From Streptomyces montanisoli (GTDB lineage Bacteria > Actinomycetota > Actinomycetes > Streptomycetales > Streptomycetaceae), in contig NZ_JAGIQL010000058.1 of NCBI RefSeq assembly GCF_017813245.1, forward strand, positions 1-36,769: DNA of 36,769 bases, written 5' to 3'. The translations under genes were made by a program, and so were the position numbers. Under the pieces are notes generated by a model that made no database searches, was not told where the DNA came from, and worked only from the letters and a program-made list of their open reading frames with translations. Positions 1 to 8,303 of the stretch are shown one piece after another (positions within the stretch are counted from its first letter, which is position 1; every line of letters begins with the position of its first letter).

Positions 1-599
1 ACGACGGCGCGCACGGCCGCGTCCGACCGCGCGGCCTCCGCCGCGCGCGCCGCCGCGTTCCTCGACTGCCGCCGCCCCATCTGCCGGATCTTGCGCACGG
101 ACGCGATGACGCCCGCGATCAGCGTGCCGCCGTACAGCCACCCGGCGTGCATGGCGAGGGCCGTGACGACGCCCATGACGTGACCGGCGAAGCCGCCGGA
201 GCCGGCGGACAGCAGAACGGTGCCGGCGGCGAACGCGATCGGCACGGCGATGGGCGCGGTCACCAGGTCGGCCTCGCGCACCCACAGCGCGGTCGCCGCG
301 CTGACGGGCAGGAACAGTACGCCGAAGAAGGCGGGCGAGTCGCCGAAGAGCAGATCGTCCACGAAGCCGAGGAAGACCATCACGGCGGTGGCGAACAGGC
401 CGGCGCCAAGGCCCGTGAGGCGCGGGTTGGGGAGTCTGCGCAGAGCGGCCACCACGGGCGGCACACGCCGCCCGGAAACCGACGAGGCGCCGGGCGCCAC
501 GGCCGCCCGGTAGGCGCCGGCCGGCTGCGCGTAGCCGCCGCGCGTCAGGTGGGAGGCGGGGGTGCGGCCCTGGGGTCGACGTGTCCTGTGCTGCTCCAC
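1..599 (-). CDS. DUF6542-like integral membrane protein (C-terminus cut by window edge)
   Basis: A reading frame open from a GTG at 599 down to base 1, 199 codons without a stop, truncated by the window. It begins with a Pro/Arg/Gly-rich cytoplasmic-looking stretch (about residues 1-58). Three or four hydrophobic segments follow, around residues 60-165, including GLGAGLFATAVMVFLGFVDD and VTAPIAVPIAFAAGTVLL. It ends in a basic Ala/Arg tail (KIRQMGRRQSRNAAARAAE). Its position divergent from ychF and its overall look match the DUF6542 membrane proteins I recall next to ychF in Streptomyces. The function is unknown. The start is uncertain because no good ribosome binding site precedes the GTG. 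Confidence 0.72.
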   Translation of the reverse strand, partial: MEQHRTRRPQGRTPASHLTRGGYAQPAGAYRAAVAPGASSVSGRRVPPVVAALRRLPNPRLTGLGAGLFATAVMVFLGFVDDLLFGDSPAFFGVLFLPVSAATALWVREADLVTAPIAVPIAFAAGTVLLSAGSGGFAGHVMGVVTALAMHAGWLYGGTLIAGVIASVRKIRQMGRRQSRNAAARAAEAARSDAAVRAV

Positions 600-780
600 C
601 GGACCAACGTAAGTGGCGCGGGGTGACGAACCGGGCACGGGACACGCCCTTTGGACGACCTTGGCGCTGCGTTCGAGGAAGCGACCGGTGACGCCGGGGC
701 CCGGCGCGCCCGTAGACTTAACAGCTGACATAACCCCGCCGGTACCCCAGTCCACCGCACCCACAACGGAAGTCGCCACC

Positions 781-1869
781 GTGTCGCTCACGATCGGAAT
801 CGTCGGTCTGCCGAATGTCGGCAAGTCGACCCTGTTCAACGCCCTGACCAAGAACGACGTGCTGGCGGCCAACTACCCGTTCGCCACGATCGAGCCCAAC
901 GTGGGCGTGGTGGGCGTGCCGGACCCGCGCCTGGCGAAGCTCACCGAGCTGTTCGATTCCCAGCGGACGGTTCCTGCGACGGTCGACTTCGTCGACATCG
1001 CGGGCATCGTGCGCGGCGCGTCGGAGGGCGAGGGCCTCGGCAACAAGTTCCTGGCGAACATCCGCGAGTCCGACGCGATCTGCCAGGTCATCCGGGCTTT
1101 CAGGGACGAGAACGTCGTCCACGTGGACGGCAAGGTCTCGCCGAAGGACGACATCGAGACCATCAACACCGAGCTGATCCTCGCCGACCTGCAGACCATC
1201 GAGAAGGTCCTGCCGCGCCTGACGAAGGAGTCGCGCATCAAGAAGGACGTCCAGCCGAAGGTCGCGGCGGTCGAGGAGGCCCAGTCCATCCTCGAATCGG
1301 GCCAGACGCTCTTCGCGGCGGGCATCGCCCAGGGCACGGAGCGCGCGGAGCCCCTGCACGACCTGCACCTGCTGACGACGAAGCCCTTCCTCTACGTGTT
1401 CAACGTGGACGAGGAGGAGCTGACGGACGACGCTTTCAAGGCGGAGCAGCGCGCACTGGTCGCCCCGGCCGAGGCGATCTTCCTCAACGCGAAGCTGGAG
1501 TCGGAGCTCGTCGAGCTCGACGACGACGAGGCGCTCGAACTCCTCCAGTCGGTGGGCCAGCAGGAGCCCGGCCTCGCCACCCTGGCCCACGTCGGCTTCC
1601 GCACCCTCGGCCTCCAGACGTACCTCACGGCGGGCCCCAAGGAGTCCCGGGCCTGGACGATCAAACAGGGCGCCACGGCCCCCGAGGCGGCGGGCGTCAT
1701 CCACACGGACTTCCAGAAGGGCTTCATCAAGGCGGAGGTCATCTCGTACGACGACCTCCTCGCCACAGGCTCGGTGGCCGAGGCCCGCGCGGCGGGCAAG
1801 GCACGCATGGAGGGCAAGGAGTACGTGATGAAGGACGGCGACGTGGTGGAGTTCCGCTTCAACGTGTAG
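781..1869 (+). CDS. ychF: Redox-regulated ATPase YchF (Obg-family P-loop NTPase)
   Basis: YchF is a conserved ribosome-associated P-loop ATPase of the Obg family, linked to translation and the oxidative stress response. The 362 residues match the usual family length (about 363). The P-loop GLPNVGKST lies at residues 9-17. It is followed by NYPFATIEPNVG (switch I region), DIAGIVRGASEGEGLGNKFL (G3 and switch II) and NVDE at 208-211. NVDE stands in place of the GTPase NKxD motif and explains the ATP preference of this family. The C-terminal TGS domain occupies about 279-361 and contains the family signature HTDFQKGFIKAEV. The GTG at 781 is chosen because GGAAG lies just upstream and family similarity begins there; the upstream in-frame extension from 613 has none. 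A TAGACT -10-like box sits at 713-718. Confidence 0.96.
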   Translation: MSLTIGIVGLPNVGKSTLFNALTKNDVLAANYPFATIEPNVGVVGVPDPRLAKLTELFDSQRTVPATVDFVDIAGIVRGASEGEGLGNKFLANIRESDAICQVIRAFRDENVVHVDGKVSPKDDIETINTELILADLQTIEKVLPRLTKESRIKKDVQPKVAAVEEAQSILESGQTLFAAGIAQGTERAEPLHDLHLLTTKPFLYVFNVDEEELTDDAFKAEQRALVAPAEAIFLNAKLESELVELDDDEALELLQSVGQQEPGLATLAHVGFRTLGLQTYLTAGPKESRAWTIKQGATAPEAAGVIHTDFQKGFIKAEVISYDDLLATGSVAEARAAGKARMEGKEYVMKDGDVVEFRFNV

Positions 1870-1917
1870 CGGATTGGTCACTGAAAGCCGGTCATTTCGT
1901 CAGAATAGCCGGACAGA

Positions 1918-1941
1918 GGGTCGGACTTGGGAGTCCGGCCC
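1918..1941. terminator. Stem-loop between convergent ychF and Uma2 gene
   Basis: GGGTCGGACT (1918-1927) pairs with AGTCCGGCCC (1932-1941) around a TGGG loop, ten pairs with one G-T wobble. It lies between the ychF stop and the Uma2 stop, as expected for a bidirectional terminator. There is no T-tract, which is usual in Streptomyces. Confidence 0.6.
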
Positions 1942-1972
1942 CTGCCGCATTTCGTACTGACTCGGTCCTGGC

Positions 1973-2692
1973 TCAGCCGCGGCGGGGTGGAGCAAGCTTC
2001 TCCAGGTCGAGGTTGATCTCGAACGGCACCGGACGGATGAGCGAGCCCCTGAAGATGCCAACGGGTACATAGGTGGCGGTTGGCTCGTCGAGTTCGTAGA
2101 CGTGGACGACGGGTGTTCCGTCCTCGTCCTCGATGCGCCAGTAGTGCGGGATGCCGGCCTCTGCGTATTTGTGAAGCTTTACCGTGCGGTCCCGGTGTGC
2201 GGACTCGGGGGAGACCACCTCGACGGCGAGTCGTACTTCATCCGGTGTGAACCAGGTGCGGTCACCGTCGAAGTCGGCCGTCGTCACCAGCAGATCCGGC
2301 TCGGGTCGATTGCGTTGATCGAGTTTGATGGTCATCTCCCGTCCGACCCTTACGTCGGCCGGAGCCTGCTCCATGAGAGCCACGGTGAGCATCGTGACGA
2401 GATGGCCGTGCCACCACCGCTGCGGGGACATCATGAATACGAGGGCTCCGTCGATCAGCTCGGTGTGGCGCGGTGCTTCCGGGAGGCGGTCCAGGTCCTC
2501 CGCGAACCAGCCTTCCGCGCGGGGCGGGCGCATCCAGTCGGGCAGTGCGGTCATGGCCCAACCGTAGCGACTCGACGAGGTCCGGGCCACGAGGTCGACG
2601 AGGGCGGAGGAACCGCCGGGCCCGACATGGGCGCGTACAGCCGCGGCGAGATCCTCGGGCAGGCTGATCGAGTACTTCCTGCCGCCGCTCAT
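1973..2692 (-). CDS. Uma2-family (DUF820) nuclease-fold protein with N-terminal ribbon-helix-helix-like segment
   Basis: The Uma2 part runs from Met at 2554 (MTALPDWMRPPRAEGWF) to the stop at 1973, 193 residues. It has the restriction-endonuclease-like fold residues of the family: E32, D87 (in RPEPDLLV), E112 (AVEVVSPES) and K126 (DRTVKLHKY), numbered from that Met. Uma2 proteins are abundant in Streptomyces and cyanobacteria, and their role is unproven. The frame stays open a further 46 codons to an ATG at 2692. That extension starts MSGGRKYSISLPEDLAAAVR, which is the beginning of a CopG/ribbon-helix-helix antitoxin. The ATG at 2692 has a ribosome binding site (GGAAGAA about 8 bases upstream) while the Met at 2554 has only a weak one, so the whole fusion may be translated. 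Alternatively, transcription enters from an antitoxin remnant and Uma2 starts at 2554. Confidence 0.75.
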   Translation of the reverse strand: MSGGRKYSISLPEDLAAAVRAHVGPGGSSALVDLVARTSSSRYGWAMTALPDWMRPPRAEGWFAEDLDRLPEAPRHTELIDGALVFMMSPQRWWHGHLVTMLTVALMEQAPADVRVGREMTIKLDQRNRPEPDLLVTTADFDGDRTWFTPDEVRLAVEVVSPESAHRDRTVKLHKYAEAGIPHYWRIEDEDGTPVVHVYELDEPTATYVPVGIFRGSLIRPVPFEINLDLEKLAPPRRG

Positions 2693-2836
2693 GGTGCCGA
2701 TTCTTCCGGTGGTCGTAAGGCTGAGGGCGTGAATGACTGCCGCGAGGTTCGGTCGATCCGCAGGGAGCTGCGAACGCCCGTCGAGGCCCGGTGTGGGCGG
2801 TGGGAAGATGCGGGGAGGGTCGGCGAGGGGGGAAGC

Positions 2837-5050
2837 GTGGGGCGTGGTGAGCGGGACACAGTCGCGGGGGGAGCGCGACTGCGTCAGGCGGCGCAGGCAG
2901 TGGTCGGTGACCACGCAAGGGCAGTGGAGGCGGTACGGGCGGCACTGAAGCCGATCCACGATGCGGCGGTGAAGCGGGAGCTCGACGCCATTCCCGTCGC
3001 CCGGCTGCAGGACGTCACTGAGGGGCGGCTGCGGCTGGGGAGCGTCGAGAAGAGCGGACTGCGCACCCTGGGCAGCGTTCTCGAAGCGGGCCCCTACCGG
3101 CTTCGGCAGATCCCAGGTGTCGGGCAGCGTACCGTCGACCAGGTGCTCGCCGCCGCCCGCCGGCTCTCGGAGGCTGTGCACGAGACCGTGGCAGTTCACA
3201 TCGACGTGGATCGGCCGGAACCGCGCACCACCGCGCTCGTCATGGCCCTGCACGTCCTGGTGGAGGCCGGCCCGGACGCCCGGCGTGCGGTCGACAAGGC
3301 CGCCGCCTTGGCGGAACGGCTCGGTCCCTTGCTGGCCGACGCGAAGCCCGCCTCCGGAAGGGTCCGGATGTTTCTCGCGGGCCGGGAGAAGAAGGCTCGC
3401 GCGCGGGCGGCGGTCTCCGAGACCCGGTCGCTGGTGGACGAGGCGGAGCGGGCCGGCCTGCCCGAGCTGCTCGCCCAGGCGTCGGTGGACCTGCTCCGGG
3501 GCCTCTCGTCCGACGTCGCGGCCTGGGTGGACTTCGAACTCCGCTCCGCCGAGTACTACAGCCTGCTCGCCGAATTCTCCGGGCGGCTGCCGGACGCGGC
3601 TGCCGCAGAGGGCTTTCTGCCGGACGAGGTCGCGGAGCGGGTACGGGCCCAGCACCTCGACGACACGCACCGGCGGGTCTCCCTGCGCGGTTACCAGGCG
3701 TTCGGCGCACGGTTCGCGCTTGCGCAGCGCAAGGTGATACTCGGCGACGAGATGGGCCTCGGGAAGACCATCCAGGCGATCGCCGTCCTCGCCCACCTGG
3801 CCGCCGAGGGACAGAGTCACTTCATGGTCGTCTGCCCGGCGAGCGTCCTCGTGAACTGGACACGGGAGATCGAGGCCCGCAGTGCCCTGCGCGTCATGGT
3901 GCTCCACGGTCCCGACCGGCACGACGCCTTCGCCGACTGGAAGGGGCGCGGCGGCGTCGGGGTGACCACGTTCGACGCGCTGCGCGGCTTTCCCGCACCG
4001 GGTGGTGAGGAGGTCGGGCTGCTGGTGGTCGACGAAGCGCACTGCGTGAAGAACCCGAAGGCCAAGCGGTCCCAAGCGGTCGGCCTATGGGCGGAGCGTT
4101 GCGAGCGCACCCTTTTCATGACCGGGACCCCGATGGAGAACAGGGTCATGGAGTTCCGCAACCTGGTTCAGATGCTCGACGGCGACGTCGCGGGCTCCCT
4201 CGGTGAACGGGACGCGTTGGCCGGATCGGTCGCTTTCCGCAAGGCTGTGGCCCCGGTCTATCTGCGGCGCAACCAGGAGGACGTGCTGACCGAACTCCCG
4301 AGCCTTCAGCAGACCGACGAATGGGAGGAGCTGAGCGCTTCGGACGAGGAGGCGTACCGCGAAGCCGTGCGCACGGGCAACTTCATGGCCATGCGCAGAG
4401 CCGCGTACACGCGCCCCGAGAAGTCGGCCAAGCTGGACCGGCTCCGGGAGATCGTTCGGGAGGCCGGCGAGAACGGGCAGAAGACCGTGGTCTTCTCCTA
4501 TTTCGTGGACGTACTGGGCGTGGTGAAGGAGGCCCTCGCGGCCGGAACCGCCGGGGCTACTCCGGTGTTCGGTCCGCTGACCGGCGGCGTCCCGGCCCAG
4601 CGTCGCCAGACGATCGTCGACGACTTCGCCGGTGTCCAGGGCCCGGCGGTGCTCCTGGGGCAGATCCAGGCAGCGGGCGTCGGCCTCAACCTGCAGGCTG
4701 CCTCTGTCGTCGTGATCTGCGAACCCCAGATCAAGCCGACCATCGAACATCAGGCGGTGGCCCGGGCCCACCGTATGGGCCAGGTGAGGCCGGTTCGCGT
4801 GCATCGTCTCCTCGCCACCGGAGGCGTGGACGAACGCATGGTGAAGATGCTGGAAGCCAAGACGCGCCTGTTCGATGCCTATGCCCGCCGCAGCGCCGTT
4901 GCCGAGGCCACCCCGGACGCGGTCGACGTGTCGGACACCGAGCTGGCACGTCGCATCGTCGAGGAGGAACAGGCTCGCCTGGGTATGACGGACGAGGGGC
5001 TCATGCCTGCCGAGGGGATCGGGCACAGTCAAAACAGTGAGCCTGGCTGA
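2837..5050 (+). CDS. SNF2-type DEAD/DEAH-box helicase with N-terminal HhH-like segment
   Basis: A 737-residue superfamily 2 ATPase of the SNF2/Rad54 type, predicted to translocate on or remodel DNA-protein complexes. Walker A is in LGDEMGLGKT (about 302-311). Motif II is DEAH at 399-402, and motif III is FMTGTPMENR. The C-terminal helicase domain contains QAAGVGLNLQAAS and EHQAVARAHRMGQ, the motif V and VI signature of SNF2 proteins. Near residues 70-110, RLRQIPGVGQRTVDQVL resembles a helix-hairpin-helix DNA-binding unit. The GTG at 2837 is chosen because GAGGGGGGA sits immediately upstream; the open frame extends much further left but lies over the Uma2 gene. The gene is divergent from the RHH-Uma2 gene with a 144-base gap. 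It has no nuclease or methylase domain of its own. Confidence 0.9.
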   Translation: MGRGERDTVAGGARLRQAAQAVVGDHARAVEAVRAALKPIHDAAVKRELDAIPVARLQDVTEGRLRLGSVEKSGLRTLGSVLEAGPYRLRQIPGVGQRTVDQVLAAARRLSEAVHETVAVHIDVDRPEPRTTALVMALHVLVEAGPDARRAVDKAAALAERLGPLLADAKPASGRVRMFLAGREKKARARAAVSETRSLVDEAERAGLPELLAQASVDLLRGLSSDVAAWVDFELRSAEYYSLLAEFSGRLPDAAAAEGFLPDEVAERVRAQHLDDTHRRVSLRGYQAFGARFALAQRKVILGDEMGLGKTIQAIAVLAHLAAEGQSHFMVVCPASVLVNWTREIEARSALRVMVLHGPDRHDAFADWKGRGGVGVTTFDALRGFPAPGGEEVGLLVVDEAHCVKNPKAKRSQAVGLWAERCERTLFMTGTPMENRVMEFRNLVQMLDGDVAGSLGERDALAGSVAFRKAVAPVYLRRNQEDVLTELPSLQQTDEWEELSASDEEAYREAVRTGNFMAMRRAAYTRPEKSAKLDRLREIVREAGENGQKTVVFSYFVDVLGVVKEALAAGTAGATPVFGPLTGGVPAQRRQTIVDDFAGVQGPAVLLGQIQAAGVGLNLQAASVVVICEPQIKPTIEHQAVARAHRMGQVRPVRVHRLLATGGVDERMVKMLEAKTRLFDAYARRSAVAEATPDAVDVSDTELARRIVEEEQARLGMTDEGLMPAEGIGHSQNSEPG

Positions 5051-5082
5051 TGGGTCTCAGGCATGTCGTCGAGCTGTCGGGC

Positions 5083-6582
5083 TCACGCCGAGGCTGTGTC
5101 CGATTCCGCCGCGCGGGAGGCGCTGGGGCGCGCGGTCGGTGCGTTCCCGGGCCGGGGCCGCGGCGGGTTGCGCAGCACGGTCGCGGCGACCACGAGGGCG
5201 CCGAGGACGAAGCAGGAGCCGACCCGGAAGGCGAGCTGGTAGCCGCCGGTCAGGGCCTCGGCCCGGGCGGTGCCGTCGCCCAGCAGGGTGCCGGCGTGCG
5301 AGGCGGCCAGAGTGCTCAGGACGGCGAGGCCGAGGGAGGCACCGACCTGCTGCATGGTGTTGAACATGCCGGATGCCAGCCCCGAGTCCTGCGGAGTGGC
5401 ACCGGACATGGCCAGGCCGGCCAGTGACGGCATCGCGAGGCCGAAGCCGATGCCGAGCGGCAGGGTCGCCGGGAAGACGTCGGTGAGGTAGGCGCCGTCC
5501 GCAGAGATCTGGCCCAGGAGGCCAAGACCGCCGGCGATGAGGACGAGTGCCGTAAGGAGCACGGATCGCGGTCCGACCTTGGCGATGAGGCGCGGGGCGA
5601 GGAACAGCGACATCGGGCCGATCAGCAGCGAGACCGGAACCACACCGAGGCCAGTCTCGACTTCGTCAAAACCGAGCACGTTCTGCATGTAGAGCACGGC
5701 CAGAAACTGGAAGCTGAACATGCCGGAGATCATCAGGGTGTGGGAGCCCAACGCCCCGGTGACATTGCGGAACGTGAACATCCGGGGCGGCAGCAGCGGG
5801 TCCTGTCCCTTGGCCTGGCGTACGACGAACGTCGCCAGCAGGAGCAGAGTTGCGAGGCCGAAGCCGAGAGCGTGGGCGGAGCCGAAGCCGTAGTCGGCCG
5901 CCTCGACGATGGTGTAGACGGCCAGCATGAGCGCGGCCGTTATCAGGACGGCGCCGAGCGCGTCCGTCCTCTTGCCCTTGCCCGCGCCCTCCTCGGCCCG
6001 TAGCTTGCGCTGGGCCATGACGACCGCCACGGCGCCGATCGGCACGTTCACGAAGAAGATCCAGTGCCAGTTGATGATCTGCGTCAGTACACCGCCCAGA
6101 AGCAGGCCGAGCGTACCGCCCGCGGACTGCACAAAGCTGTAGACACCGATCGCCTTGGCCCGGTCCTTGGGTTCGGTGAACATGGTGACGATCATGGCGA
6201 GTGTGACCGAGGACGTCACGGCACCGCCCACACCCTGGATGAAGCGGGACACCAGCAGCATGGCCGAGTTCTGTGCCACCCCGCAGAGCAGGGAGGCCAC
6301 GGTGAATACGGCCAGGCCGCTGGTGAAGACGCGCTTGCGTCCGAAGAGGTCGCCGAACCGCCCCGCGAGCAGCAGCAGGCCGCCGAAGGGGATCAGGTAG
6401 GCGTTGATCACCCAGCCGAGGTTTGACGGAGACAGGACCAGGCTCTCCTGGATGGACGGCAGCGCCACATTCACGATGGTGCCGTCGAGGATCACCATCA
6501 GCTGGCCGGCGCAGAGGATCGCCAACGCGAGCCGGCGAGACGCACCGCTGGCTGCTCGTGCGGGCACGACCTGAGCGGACAT
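5083..6582 (-). CDS. MFS drug exporter, DHA2 (EmrB/QacA-like) family
   Basis: Predicted proton-coupled multidrug exporter of the inner membrane, 499 residues, consistent with 14 transmembrane segments. The DHA2 signature ILDGTIVNVALPS lies at about 31-43, and motif A is GRFGDLFGRKR at 74-84. The motif-C region reads SFVQSAGGTLGLLLGGVL. The ATG at 6582 is preceded by AAAGGGAG, a good ribosome binding site; in-frame Met codons further upstream lack one. The gene is divergent from an HxlR regulator at 6663, the usual arrangement for exporter control. It converges on the helicase with only 32 bases between stops and no obvious terminator. Confidence 0.93.
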   Translation of the reverse strand: MSAQVVPARAASGASRRLALAILCAGQLMVILDGTIVNVALPSIQESLVLSPSNLGWVINAYLIPFGGLLLLAGRFGDLFGRKRVFTSGLAVFTVASLLCGVAQNSAMLLVSRFIQGVGGAVTSSVTLAMIVTMFTEPKDRAKAIGVYSFVQSAGGTLGLLLGGVLTQIINWHWIFFVNVPIGAVAVVMAQRKLRAEEGAGKGKRTDALGAVLITAALMLAVYTIVEAADYGFGSAHALGFGLATLLLLATFVVRQAKGQDPLLPPRMFTFRNVTGALGSHTLMISGMFSFQFLAVLYMQNVLGFDEVETGLGVVPVSLLIGPMSLFLAPRLIAKVGPRSVLLTALVLIAGGLGLLGQISADGAYLTDVFPATLPLGIGFGLAMPSLAGLAMSGATPQDSGLASGMFNTMQQVGASLGLAVLSTLAASHAGTLLGDGTARAEALTGGYQLAFRVGSCFVLGALVVAATVLRNPPRPRPGNAPTARPSASRAAESDTASA

Positions 6583-6609
6583 GGGACTCCCTTTCATGGG
6601 GTTCACTTT

Positions 6610-6633
6610 GTTACGGAGACCATTTTGTGTAAC
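6610..6633. promoter_or_regulatory. Candidate HxlR operator between exporter and regulator
   Basis: GTTAC (6610-6614) and GTAAC (6629-6633) form an inverted repeat with arms centred 19 bases apart, in the 80-base gap between the two divergent genes. The arms are short and no extension is visible, so this is a candidate only. Confidence 0.35.
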
Positions 6634-6662
6634 CATGACCGCCTGCGTAAGGAGGCACTTTT

Positions 6663-7091
6663 ATGTCCCGGAGTCACATTGATGTGACGGAGCAGGTCGA
6701 CAACCCGGCGTGCCCGGTGACCGAGGTCCTGGACCGTGTCGCCGGCAAGTGGGCCATCGGCATCCTCGTGGCCGCAGCGAAGGGCCCGGTACGCTTCACC
6801 GAGCTGGAGCGCGGCATCGAGGGCATCAGCCGCCGCATGCTCACGCTCAATCTGCGAAAGCTGGAGCGTGAGGGTCTGCTGGTGCGTACCGTCTATCCGA
6901 CCGTTCCGCCAAGGGTCGAGTACGAGTGCACCGAGATGGCGCTCGAGCTGAATGAGACCCTCCTCGCCCTCGTCGACTGGGCCAGGCTGCACAGCGGCGA
7001 CATCGCCTGCGCCCATGCCACGTACGACGCTGCGCAGGCGCAGGATCAGGAAGCGGCACCATCCACCCGATCGGTGCCGTTGTCGGCCTGA
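6663..7091 (+). CDS. HxlR-family winged-helix transcriptional regulator
   Basis: A 142-residue protein with the HxlR signature: CPVTEVLDRVAGKWAIGIL near residues 18-36, then RFTELERGIEGISRRMLTLNLRKLEREGLL (recognition helix region and wing, about 49-78). Cys18 sits at the position where several HxlR-family proteins sense thiol-reactive electrophiles. The strong ribosome binding site AAGGAGGCA precedes the ATG at 6663. It is divergent from the DHA2 exporter and probably represses it and itself. The inducing ligand cannot be read from the sequence. Confidence 0.92.
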   Translation: MSRSHIDVTEQVDNPACPVTEVLDRVAGKWAIGILVAAAKGPVRFTELERGIEGISRRMLTLNLRKLEREGLLVRTVYPTVPPRVEYECTEMALELNETLLALVDWARLHSGDIACAHATYDAAQAQDQEAAPSTRSVPLSA

Positions 7092-7113
7092 CGCTGCGCT
7101 TCAGCGGGGCAGG

Positions 7114-7329
7114 ATGTTTGGCCGCTCACGTGCGCGGTCTCCTTTTCCGCTGATCAAGAAGGTCAATGACGATCACGAGGCCGTGGAAATCGTCCACCAG
7201 CACGGCAATGCCGTGCTGGTCTCTGCCGAGGACTACGCGGCGCTGCGTGAGGGCTCGTACCTGCTGCGCTCGCCCGCGAACGCGCGGCGGCTGTTGCGGG
7301 CCTACGAGAACGCCCTGGCGAACGTCTGA
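7114..7329 (+). pseudogene. Orphan YefM/Phd-type antitoxin remnant with replaced N-terminus
   Basis: From residue 12 on (FPLIKKVNDDHEAVEIVHQH, then NAVLVSAEDYAALREGSYLL and an Ala/Arg-rich C-terminal helix) the product is a standard YefM antitoxin, here 71 residues in all. The expected start of YefM proteins, of the form MSITASEARATL, is missing. In its place is MFGRSRARSP, which does not match the DNA-contacting first helix. No Txe/YoeB toxin follows; the next gene is an unrelated XRE regulator at 7437. This looks like the remnant of a YefM-YoeB module that lost its toxin and damaged its antitoxin N-terminus. The ATG has only a weak GGCAGG upstream. Confidence 0.65.
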
Positions 7330-7436
7330 TCCCCTGCTCGACGGGGTGAAACCGCCTGTTCGTGTCACCGAGCGTGATCGGTTCGCTCTAGTCTGTTCGG
7401 GAGATCCTTCGGTTGTGACCTGAGAAGGGGGCAGTT

Positions 7437-8303
7437 GTGACGGCTGGGGTGGCGGAGGGGACGCAGGGAGCCTACGACGAGGCGGAGTTGAGCGCCGACC
7501 TGATGCGGGCCGTGGGCAAGCAGGTCAAGCTGCTGCGGGAGCGGGGCGGGCTCACGCAGCGGGAGTTGGGGGAGCGGCTCGGGTACAGCGAGGAACTCGT
7601 CTCCTCGTTGGAACGCGGCAGGCGGACGCCGCAGCGGGAGTTCCTGGAGGCAGCCGACGAACTGCTGGGCGCCGGCGGGTTGCTGCGTGCCACGATCGAT
7701 GACATCGAGCGGGCCAAGGCGAAGGCGCGGGTCCGGCACCCGGCGTGGTTTCGGGACTATGCCCGGCTGGAGCGGGAGGCGGTTGAGGTCAATTTCTACA
7801 ACTGCCACGACGTTCCTGGGTTGTTCCAGACCGAGCGGCGGATCCGTGCTCTGTACGAGATGCGCAAGCCGTTGCTGGACGAAGAGACCGTGGAGCAACG
7901 GGTGACTTCCAGGCTGGCACGGCAGGAGATCCTCACGCAGTGGCCACCGCCGATGATCACTGCTGTGGTGGAGCAGGTGGTACTGCAACGCCCGTTGGGC
8001 GATCGCGCAGTTCACCGCCAGCAGTTGGAGCAGCTGGTGCGGCTCGCGCGGCTGCGCAATGTGGAGCTTCAAGTTATGCCGACTGGGCGAACGGAGCACG
8101 CCGGCATGGGCGGCTCCTTCATCCTGCTGACACCGAAGGGCAAGCCGCAACTGGGATACACGGAGGCGCAGAGCTCCAGTCGACTGGTCACGGAAACCGA
8201 GGAAGTTCGTATCCTGGCCGCTCGGTACGGCAGCGTGCGGGCGCAGGCCCTTACGATGCAGGAGTCCATTGCCATGATCGAAAAGATGCTGGGGGAGCTA
8301 TGA
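7437..8303 (+). CDS. XRE-family helix-turn-helix regulator with DUF5753 domain
   Basis: A 288-residue cytoplasmic DNA-binding protein. The N-terminal helix-turn-helix spans about residues 25-80 (LRERGGLTQRELGERLGYSE, VSSLERGRRTPQREFLEAAD). The DUF5753 domain runs from about 100 to 285 and includes the typical NFYNCHDVPGLFQTERRIRA stretch. This family forms the WhiJ-like regulators of Streptomyces, which act with small DUF397 partners in development and antibiotic control. The GTG at 7437 has AGAAGGGGG upstream. Its stop overlaps the ATG of the DUF397 gene (ATGA), so the two are translationally coupled. No associated anti-sigma kinase gene is present here. Confidence 0.93.
   Translation: MTAGVAEGTQGAYDEAELSADLMRAVGKQVKLLRERGGLTQRELGERLGYSEELVSSLERGRRTPQREFLEAADELLGAGGLLRATIDDIERAKAKARVRHPAWFRDYARLEREAVEVNFYNCHDVPGLFQTERRIRALYEMRKPLLDEETVEQRVTSRLARQEILTQWPPPMITAVVEQVVLQRPLGDRAVHRQQLEQLVRLARLRNVELQVMPTGRTEHAGMGGSFILLTPKGKPQLGYTEAQSSSRLVTETEEVRILAARYGSVRAQALTMQESIAMIEKMLGEL

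Noticed and set aside
718..1881. A 387-codon open frame on the minus strand opposite ychF
   Set aside because: It is antisense to a highly conserved gene, has no family similarity, and arises from the GC-biased third codon positions.
2693..4075. Upstream in-frame continuation (to 4075) of the minus-strand Uma2 frame
   Set aside because: The part beyond 2692 lies antisense to the helicase and shows no recognisable domain; the supported start is at 2692 or 2554.
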